From Conidiobolus incongruus B7586 (Eukaryota > Entomophthoromycota > Entomophthoromycetes > Entomophthorales > Conidiobolaceae): DNA of 17,786 nucleotides. Position numbers and translations under genes: made by a program. Shown one piece after another: positions 11,322 through 17,786 of the stretch. Position 1 is the stretch's first letter. Each line of letters starts with the position of its first letter. A model generated the notes under the pieces. The model had not been told where the DNA came from, did no database searches, and saw nothing but the letters and a program-made list of their open reading frames with translations. The stretch is taken from the NCBI GenBank assembly GCA_000697335.1, contig JNEM01009235.1:1-17786 (forward strand). The letters are read 5' to 3'.

Positions 11322-11363
11322 AAACTCTGGTGAACGTCATAATTTTTGAGAAAATTAGTTGAG
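11322..11363 (-). pseudogene. Relic of aminopeptidase P exon 7
   Basis: On the minus strand this stretch contains caaaaatta, two extra bases, and then an exact 16-base match cgttcaccagagttta to exon 7 of the intact aminopeptidase gene (minus strand of 14939-14980). That exon segment codes for QKLAFTRVL. Apart from the two-base insertion I see one mismatch across about 26 aligned bases, in a region otherwise much more AT-rich. Outside this core the similarity fades quickly. The relic has the same strand as the intact gene and lies on the same side of an ATG22 copy, which fits a duplicated ATG22-aminopeptidase block. Confidence 0.65.
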
Positions 11364-12390
11364 TATAGAATCAATGTTATTATGGTCATAAATAAGCATA
11401 TTACTATCTACGCTAATCTAATTCTGGACCTTTGATACTTTTAAAATAATCAATTTTATCCCAATTGATTATTTTCAAATATTAACAAAAAACAAAAATA
11501 TTTAAAAATTTTTGTAGTAGTTTATGTAGAAGTCGAATAGCATTTTAACCATGAAATTTTGTACAATCAGTAAAAATTCAATATTTAATATAGCGTAAAA
11601 TCTGTAAAAATTAATCAAATATTTATTTAATAATATAAATCAATTAACCAAAATACAAAAATTTCAATTCAACATATATTTCATATATATAGAGAGCAAA
11701 TATTTCACATTTCACTAACAATTTATAAATTGGAACAAAAATAACTATCACAGACATAATATAAATTTATTTTCAATTATACATCATCCAATTTTGCATA
11801 TACCTACAAATTATCTTTGTTCTGGTATATAATGATTATAAGAATTATTCTAATCTTTTTCAAAATATATTGTTAATATTGAATCATTTGATTCATACTT
11901 TTAGCAAAACATCAATAATTTTATCTCAAAATATATCTTTAATTCGATAAATTAAGTAATTGTATCAAAGTTTTCATAATAGTTCAACAATGCATAATTT
12001 GATATTTGACAATATGAAATAAAATCAAATGTTGACTTTTTATTCAATGGAGGTTAGTATATACTTATGTTTTAAAGAATTCATTGATTGAAAATTATTG
12101 GTATTAAATATTTAAACAAAAATGAATTAATTTGATGAAATATTCAATCAATGGTAATTTACAATAATAATCCATTAAATTTCAGTAAAATTAACAATTC
12201 ATACCTCTTCAAATGGAAAACTCTCCATATCTCTATATCTATATCCTAAAATATCACAATTTTGAACCTATTAATAATTCAACACTATCAACAATTCTTC
12301 CATTTGGTCCATAAAATTTTTCCCATAATTAAACCACGTATTCTGAAACGAAGACTAAAACCAACTTTCCAAATTTATCAATTGAAAGAG
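11364..12390. other. AT-rich spacer upstream of ATG22 copy 3
   Basis: About 1 kb with no credible gene. If the block-duplication idea is right, the upstream exons of the dead aminopeptidase once lay here. I find only short, non-collinear resemblances, such as gtagtagttt near 11514, which are not convincing. A C-rich stretch at about 12200-12370 (ctctccatatctctatatctatatcc, split by As and Ts) directly precedes the copy 3 promoter. Confidence 0.55.
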
Positions 12391-12398
12391 TATAAAAT
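12391..12398 (+). promoter_or_regulatory. TATA box of ATG22 copy 3
   Basis: tataaaat lies 98 bases before the ATG, with ccctga following 12 bases further on, echoing the arrangement at copy 1. A second candidate, tataaac at 12451, is only 38 bases from the ATG and would leave almost no leader, so the first is preferred. Confidence 0.5.
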
Positions 12399-12488
12399 GA
12401 TAAAAAATTCCCTGAGTACCTAAAAAAATTTAATTTGATTAAGTGTCGAGTATAAACAAGTGGTAAATAATTAAAATAAATTTAATAT

Positions 12489-14012
12489 ATGGAGTTGATG
12501 AATAGTGACAACCCCGTCAAAAAACTCGAGCGCTGGGGATTCTACGTGTATGGACTGGGATCTGAACCTTTTGTAGGGGTGGTAATGGCAGTGTGTGCAC
12601 CAATACTGCTGGAAAGTCTCAGTGCACAAGTGTCGGTGAGTGACTTGACGGGTGAGTCGTGTAGGGACAGTGAGGACCACGCTCATTGCTCGTTCTACAT
12701 TGGCAGTGTTAAACTCAACCCCACAAGTTTTACATTGTATGTGACGGCTATTAGCGTGGTGGTCCAAGCTATAATCTTTATTGGATTGAGTGCGTTGGCA
12801 GACCACGGGAATAACAGAAAATCATTTATGCTTGGGACGGGATTAATATGTGCACTGTCTTGTATTGCATATTTGGGAGTTATTAATGAATACTACTATG
12901 GGTTAGCTGCTATTCTAACGATTATTGCCAATGTAGCATTTGGTGCTTCGTATGTATTTTACTATGCTTATCTCCCCACACTCACACAGAATGACCAGGC
13001 TGTGATCGATGCCAAAATGAAAGATGCTGACGCGGATGAAATAAGGGTGATTTCGGAACGTATTGGAAACAGAATCAGTAGCTTGGGATTTGCTTGGGGA
13101 TATTTGGGAGTCCTTATAACCCTTGGAATAACTGCTGGTATCAGTATGGGAATGCCAGATTCTGACTATGTGGTGCAGTTGGCAGCTGCTGTTAATGGTG
13201 TATGGTACTTGTTAGGTATTGCAATCACTTGGAAATGGCTTATGCCGCGGCCAGGCCCTCCACTGCCTCCTGGTGAGAGTTATTTATTCTATTCATGGAA
13301 ATCCACATTCAAAACATTCTGCGAGGCGACCCAACTCTCTCAAGTGTTTCTTTTACTGCTCAGTTGGTTTCTACTGTCGGACGGCGTTGCAACAGTAGCC
13401 CACGTATCGATACTATTTGCGAAAACTGAACTCCACTTCACAACCTTCGAAACCTTCATCCTAGCATTTATAGCCCCACTAGCAGCTGGCATCGGTTGTC
13501 TATTCTGGCTCCAATTCCAGCGTCTACTCAAACTGCACACCAAAACCATGGTCATCGTCGTGAATGCTCTGTACCTGGTGATTCCCATTGTCGGCATCAT
13601 CTCCATCTACACTCCAATTCTTTCCAAAAAGTACGAACTCTACATCCTGGGAGCTTACCATGGCTTCCTAATTGGAGCCTTGCAATCCTATTACAGGACA
13701 ATGTTCAGCGAAATGTTACCCATTGGCAAAGAGAACCAATTCTTTGGACTCTATCAAATCACGGACAAGGGCTCATCCTGGATGGGGCCTTTGATTGTGG
13801 GAGCCATTACCGAAAAGACGAGACAGCTGAGATTCGCATTTTACGTTCTATTGGCGTCATTTGCAATTCCATTCCTCTTGAATTTTATGATTGATGTCAA
13901 AAAAGGTATTAAACAAGCGAAATTGTACAATAATAGGCAGTTGCAGTATGGAGAGGTTGAAAAAGATTTGGATCATGTAGAGTTGGATCCTTTTAATAAG
14001 CAGAATAAGTAA
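12489..14012 (+). CDS. ATG22: Atg22-family vacuolar amino acid exporter, copy 3
   Basis: A complete intronless frame of 507 residues with the same 12-helix plan as copy 1. Motifs include WGFYVYGLGSEPF (16-28), ALADHGNNRK (102-111), ISSLGFAWGYLG (196-207), PRPGPPLPPGE (253-263) and TDKGSSWMGPL (426-436). First-loop cysteines at 58 and 67 keep the same eight-residue spacing as in copy 1, which suggests a disulfide in the vacuolar lumen. The predicted role is export of amino acids from the vacuole during autophagic recycling; substrate is inferred from the family. The ATG at 12489 is used here; codon 4 is also ATG and would change little. Copy 3 is tail-to-tail with the aminopeptidase gene, 252 bases between stop codons. 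Third-base use changes along the gene: G-ending codons dominate the 5' part and C-ending codons the 3' part. Copies 1 and 3 differ most at the two ends and in the loop after helix 4. Confidence 0.9.
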   Translation: MELMNSDNPVKKLERWGFYVYGLGSEPFVGVVMAVCAPILLESLSAQVSVSDLTGESCRDSEDHAHCSFYIGSVKLNPTSFTLYVTAISVVVQAIIFIGLSALADHGNNRKSFMLGTGLICALSCIAYLGVINEYYYGLAAILTIIANVAFGASYVFYYAYLPTLTQNDQAVIDAKMKDADADEIRVISERIGNRISSLGFAWGYLGVLITLGITAGISMGMPDSDYVVQLAAAVNGVWYLLGIAITWKWLMPRPGPPLPPGESYLFYSWKSTFKTFCEATQLSQVFLLLLSWFLLSDGVATVAHVSILFAKTELHFTTFETFILAFIAPLAAGIGCLFWLQFQRLLKLHTKTMVIVVNALYLVIPIVGIISIYTPILSKKYELYILGAYHGFLIGALQSYYRTMFSEMLPIGKENQFFGLYQITDKGSSWMGPLIVGAITEKTRQLRFAFYVLLASFAIPFLLNFMIDVKKGIKQAKLYNNRQLQYGEVEKDLDHVELDPFNKQNK

Positions 14013-14264
14013 TTATTATAAGTGAATAGAATTTAACTTAGTTTAATTTAATCCATTTTGAATAATATCAATATTTAACTTCAAATCTTTTAAAAATTTG
14101 TTAATAAAAATTCATTTTTAAAATAACAATATTTTAATAATTAATAATATTCATCTTGAAAAATTACATTCAAATTAAAGTATTTGAATAATTGTAAAAT
14201 TTATCTATCTTTAAAACAAAATACCATTTATAAATATAACAATCGGAATACTTTACTAATCAAT
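14013..14264. other. Convergent 3' intergenic region
   Basis: This 252-base AT-rich stretch separates the stop codons of ATG22 copy 3 (plus) and the aminopeptidase gene (minus). It must hold both 3' ends, so the two transcripts may overlap here. Confidence 0.7.
14103..14108 (+). terminator. Poly(A) signal for ATG22 copy 3
   Basis: aataaa lies 91 bases after the stop codon, almost the same distance as the candidate signal of copy 1 (95 bases). The similar spacing adds some weight, but the hexamer is common in such DNA. No canonical signal was seen on the minus strand for the aminopeptidase gene. Confidence 0.35.
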
Positions 14265-16654
14265 TTAAATGTGTTGAGTGTATCTCTTTAACCAATCCAA
14301 AGTGAAATCATCGCCCTTCAAAAGAGGACTCAAGGTATCCCAAACCCTCGTGTGATAGTTGTTAATATATTGAATTTCGAACTGACTCAATAAACTCTTG
14401 TCGAGGAGTGTGGTTTGGATGGGACACTATATCAAAATTAATATAGAATTGACGATGATATAAGAAGAAGCGGGACTTACAATGGTAATATTTTCAAATC
14501 CAAAGTATTTCTTATCGCCGAAGTTTTTGAGACCAGTAACTTCTTTGACAATCATAATGTTTTCTGTACGGATACCAAATTCGCCATCTTCGTAGTATCC
14601 AGGTTCTAATTGAGAGATTAGTTATAATGTAATAATGTGTTTCTTATGTGTGACTTACCATTAGTAACGGTGTTACCAACCTTGAGAGGAACACTGTTGT
14701 AGCCAATTCTCAACCCAATACCGTGAGGCCCTTCGTGAACGTTGAGGAAAGAGCCGACACCGTGGCCGGTACCATGGCGGTAGTCTAAGCCGGATTTCCA
14801 GAGAGGAGCACGAGTTATAGAGTCCAAAATGTAGCCTAATTCAAAGTGTTAAATGATGACTATATAGTTTAGTATTTGATTCATTACCAGTAGTGCCTTC
14901 GGGAAATACAGCTTGTTCCAAACCAATCACACCTTGTAAAACTCTGGTGAACGCTAATTTTTGGAAATCGGTGGGTTGACCAAAGTGCCAAGTACGAGTG
15001 ACATCGGTAGTACCATCCCTAATAATCGTTAATATCATTTATAAATATAAATTAGTGTATAACCTACTTATATTGACCACCAGAATCACACAAGTACATT
15101 TGGTTGACATCGATGATATCACATTTACCAGGAAGTGGATGGTAGTGAATGATAGCACCGTTGGGACCTGTGGATGAGATAGTAGCGAAACTTTCTCCAA
15201 CGAAGAGATCTTGCTCCCTATCAATACATTAAAACACTTGAAATAAATAGACATAAGAAATGGATTACTTTCTGAAGCTCAACAATTTTTCAGCACCGTC
15301 GCTTTCACTCAATTTGGTACCGTTCTTCAATTCGTTTTCTAACCAAGCAAAGTATTTGACCTATTTTATTATATTAATAATAAATAAAATATTAATTATA
15401 TAGGTAAATTACTAAAGCAACACCATCCCTAACATGACAATTTCTAAAACCTTGAATTTCAGTCTCATTCTTGACACCCTTAGCATAGGTAACAGGACTC
15501 AATCCGATATGAATATTGTCCAAATCGACGGTGTGAGCCAAAGCCAAGCTAGTAGAGCTCGAAATTAAGATCGTTTGAGATTGTTGGACGATTAAAGATT
15601 TATGTGATCTCAAATCGTCAAAGATTTGTAGATATGGAGCAATCTTGACATGGTTGTCTAAATGCTGACGAACTTCATCGGTGATTTGAGATTCATTGAT
15701 ATAGAGAATAGCTTCATTTTGAGTAATTAAACTGTAGGCGAAGAATACGGGATTGTAATCAATATCAGAGCCTCTCAAGTTGTAGAGCCAGGCAATTTCG
15801 TCGAGAGCACTGATGGCGTAACCGTAGTAGTTATTGGATTTCAGTTCTTCGCGAATTTTGGATAGTTTGGAATCTAAACTCTCTCCAGCAAATTCTAATC
15901 CCAAAGGAAATACGGGATTGGCGGGTCTGCTGGGGTGATCGTGCCAAATACGATCAATGAGGGTTTCTTCAATAGGAATTACTTCACTCTGAACTTTTTC
16001 GAGCTCTTTGTTGAGTTCGTCAAATGCAGCTAATTATGTTGAATCAATATCATGGGTTAATTTATATGAAATAATTATAAGTTTACCAACTGAAATAAGT
16101 TTAGGATCCAAACCAATTTTAGAACCCTGGTTAGTATTCTAGCATATAAATCAATACATCAATTCTAAAACCAATTTAATACTTCAACAATACCTTAGCA
16201 ATCCACTTATACCAATTCAAAGCACCTGGAACTCCCTGCTTGACCAAAGTCCAGTTACTATCCATCTGCTGCTCAGCCTGCAAGAAGTATCTACCATCGG
16301 TGAACAGGGCAGCTTGGTCCTTGGTAATCACAGCAAGACCTGCAGAACCGTCAAATCCCGAGATAAAAGCGCGACGAGCGTCGACGGGGGCTATATATTC
16401 CGACTAAACAAAAACATGAATAAGCTATTAAAACTGGATGTTGAGTTCATTACATAGTGAGCATCTTCGCTAGGTACGACGTAAGCATCGATATTAAACT
16501 GACTCTTATCGAATAACTGTCTCAAATTTTTCAATCTTTCGGTAGTATTAACAGGTGACATATCAACCACTAATGATTTGTATCTTTTTAAAATGGTTGG
16601 ATTAATCCTTTTAGGTTTATATTTATGGATATTGAGCTTTAGTATAATATTCAT
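14265..16654 (-). CDS. AMPP: Xaa-Pro aminopeptidase (aminopeptidase P, M24B), ten exons
   Basis: Removes the N-terminal residue from peptides with proline second, using two metal ions. Exons on the minus strand are 16454-16654, 16194-16403, 16087-16138, 15413-16029, 15269-15360, 15068-15217, 14888-15018, 14659-14835, 14481-14605 and 14265-14426. All nine introns are GT...AG, 49-57 bases. Joined, they give 638 residues (human XPNPEP1 has 623). The order matches the family: an N-terminal creatinase-like domain with [20 protein letters not shown], a middle domain with [15 protein letters not shown], and a C-terminal pita-bread catalytic domain. All expected metal ligands are present: D435 (YLCDSGG), D446 (DGTTDVTRT), H509 (HGTGHGVG), E544 (EPGYY) and E558 (GIRTEN), with active-site H415 and H518. 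The enzyme should be active. Two in-frame starts exist: the first ATG adds a basic 31-residue extension, while M32 (16559-16561) begins [14 protein letters not shown], like cytosolic homologues. Which start is used is unknown. Confidence 0.93.
16559..16561 (-). other. Alternative start codon of the aminopeptidase
   Basis: An in-frame ATG at codon 32 would give a 607-residue protein starting where cytosolic aminopeptidase P proteins normally start. The 31 residues before it contain many Lys/Arg, hydrophobic residues and only one acidic residue (D31), with KRYKS near the end, as in mitochondrial presequences. Both ATGs have G at -3, so leaky scanning or a downstream transcription start could make both forms. 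Confidence 0.45.
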
Positions 16655-17116
16655 GACTGATACCTTGTTATGGGATTATTTAGATAGAAAAGGACAGTGA
16701 CGTAATTTCTTTTGATAAATTAGCTAGGGTAGTTTATCCACCAGGTTAAATGATTTTTAGAATAAATTATCAAGTCATATGGGATTTTGAAAAATTTAGT
16801 TTGTTAATAATATTCATGAGAAAATTTTTAATAGTTAGTAATTTAATTTGTGTGAACTATTAAAAGGTTATTTGAGATTTTTAAAGTAGTTGCTAGAACT
16901 TGAAAACTTGGTCATAATATTTAAAAGTTTAATGATCTTGTAACATTTTTCTAAAATATTGTTGAAAATCTTTGTTTTTTAAAAATTTCATTACTATTAA
17001 AATATTTATTCTAAGAATTTTGATTGGAATAGATATATAACATAGCTTAATTAATAATTATTGATTAATGCTTAATACTTCAAAAGATTAATATTATTAC
17101 CATTAGAATTGATATT
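16655..17116. other. Aminopeptidase promoter side and AT-rich spacer
   Basis: Apart from the bZIP-like site, this interval holds no gene. Bases 16655-16790 are moderately AT-rich and should contain the promoter; beyond that the sequence becomes extremely AT-rich. Confidence 0.6.
16698..16705. promoter_or_regulatory. CRE/ATF-like site upstream of the aminopeptidase
   Basis: tgacgtaa (ttacgtca on the gene strand) lies 44-51 bases upstream of the first ATG. It is one base from the palindromic tgacgtca bound by ATF/CREB-type bZIP proteins, and it stands out in AT-rich DNA. No TATA box is evident upstream of this gene, unlike the ATG22 genes. Confidence 0.35.
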
Positions 17117-17303
17117 ACTTTGTAAATTAAATAATGGGAATTTTTTGTGATTGAAAAAAAATATATATTTTAATATATAAAAAATAAAAACAAATATATA
17201 ATATAAAATTAATAATTTCTTTTATTTCTAATAACTTTTTGCTATATTTTTAGCAAAGATCTAACACTTAAAAAATAGTTTTTTTTATTAAAGACTAAAA
17301 TTT
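17117..17303. repeat. Right arm of the diverged inverted repeat pair
   Basis: The reverse complement of 17194-17303 aligns gap-free with 1-110 (12 differences by eye). After an extra stretch of about 20 bases (about 17174-17193), the match resumes more weakly to about 17117, with cacaaaaaattcccattat against gcaaaaaattcctattat as its anchor. The internal palindrome ttgcta-(6 nt)-tagcaa is at 17239-17256. The arms are about 17 kb apart and enclose every gene in the window. Confidence 0.75.
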
Positions 17304-17786
17304 GATATTTCACAAACCAATTAAATTTTCTTGCAAAAATTTTTTTTGTAAGTTGGTTTTTAATTACCCAAAACAATTATAATCATATAAGTTATAATCT
17401 AAAGAATATACTAGATATAATAGTTTTTTCCAGTTATTTTTAATTAGAAAGTTTTTTATAGTTTTAAATATATATATTTTGTAACTATTATGAAAAAAAT
17501 TAAGTTTTCTTAAATTATATTACAAATATTAATTTAAAATAGTTTTATTTAAAAAAAATATAAAATTTATTATTAATAAATTCTTTTAAGAATTAAATAA
17601 GAATAGCATATGTTATTATAATTTATTATAACAATTAATATTTATTTATCAATAAAGTGTTTATTTAAAGGAATTTATAAAGAGGGTTAATTTAATTTAA
17701 TCTAACTCTTTGATTTATGTTTTAATAAAAAATTATATAAAAGAACTTAAAATTTATCAATTATAAATATTTATTATAAAAATTTT
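17304..17786. other. AT-rich DNA beyond the right repeat arm
   Basis: No gene is visible in these 483 bases. If the repeat is longer than its visible overlap, this is its continuation, and the equivalent left sequence lies outside the window. A predicted hairpin lies at 17314-17360, with outer arms aaaccaa and ttggttt and inner arms cttgcaaaaa and ttttttgtaag. Confidence 0.5.
17314..17360. repeat. Imperfect palindrome (hairpin)
   Basis: Outer arms aaaccaa (17314-17320) and ttggttt (17353-17359) are perfectly complementary. Inner arms cttgcaaaaa and ttttttgtaag pair with one G-T mismatch, leaving a nine-base bulge on the left side. It lies just outside the right repeat arm and may belong to the same element. 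Confidence 0.5.

Noticed and set aside
11420-11530. tctggacct and gtagtagttt as further aminopeptidase exon relics
   Set aside because: Their spacing from the exon 7 relic does not follow the intact gene without large deletions, and the matches are under ten bases.
12471-13606. Minus-strand open frames inside ATG22 copy 3
   Set aside because: Antisense shadows of a clear coding region, with no family features of their own.
14618-15254. Separate short minus-strand genes
   Set aside because: These are single exons of the aminopeptidase gene read through into introns.

Overview
The window looks like a contig from a very AT-rich fungal nuclear genome. Three things point there: non-coding DNA of roughly 80% A+T by eye, ATG22-type vacuolar transporters, and a neighbouring gene split by nine introns of 49-57 nt with GT...AG ends. 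An early-diverging fungus such as an entomophthoralean (Conidiobolus-like) would fit, but that placement is inference. I see no bacterial, plasmid, phage or CRISPR signature, and no tRNA or rRNA.

Layout. Positions 1-166 hold one arm of a diverged inverted repeat whose partner lies at about 17117-17303. Positions 167-5090 are gene-poor AT-rich DNA with a few short, less AT-rich patches. An intact ATG22-like gene (copy 1) lies at 5370-6929 on the plus strand, with a TATA box and probably a 5'-leader intron. A gene-free spacer follows, then a decayed ATG22-like copy (copy 2) at 9263-10749 on the plus strand. A second spacer holds a small relic of an aminopeptidase P exon near 11322-11363 on the minus strand. 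The intact ATG22-like copy 3 is at 12489-14012 on the plus strand. Converging on it is a complete ten-exon Xaa-Pro aminopeptidase gene at 14265-16654 on the minus strand. The rest, to 17786, is AT-rich DNA carrying the second repeat arm.

How the genes relate. The two intact transporters are predicted 12-helix vacuolar amino acid exporters of the Atg22 family. The aminopeptidase releases N-terminal residues from peptides with proline at position 2. Both activities belong to recycling of protein-derived amino acids, though no shared regulation is visible. The order 'ATG22 plus, aminopeptidase minus' appears intact on the right, and as 'dead ATG22 plus, aminopeptidase exon relic minus' to its left. 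This suggests that a two-gene block was duplicated in tandem and one block decayed.

I did not find a convincing new biological system. The most useful observations are the exon relic and block duplication, the inverted repeats about 17 kb apart, the possible mitochondrial/cytosolic dual start of the aminopeptidase, and the change of third-base usage along ATG22 copy 3.
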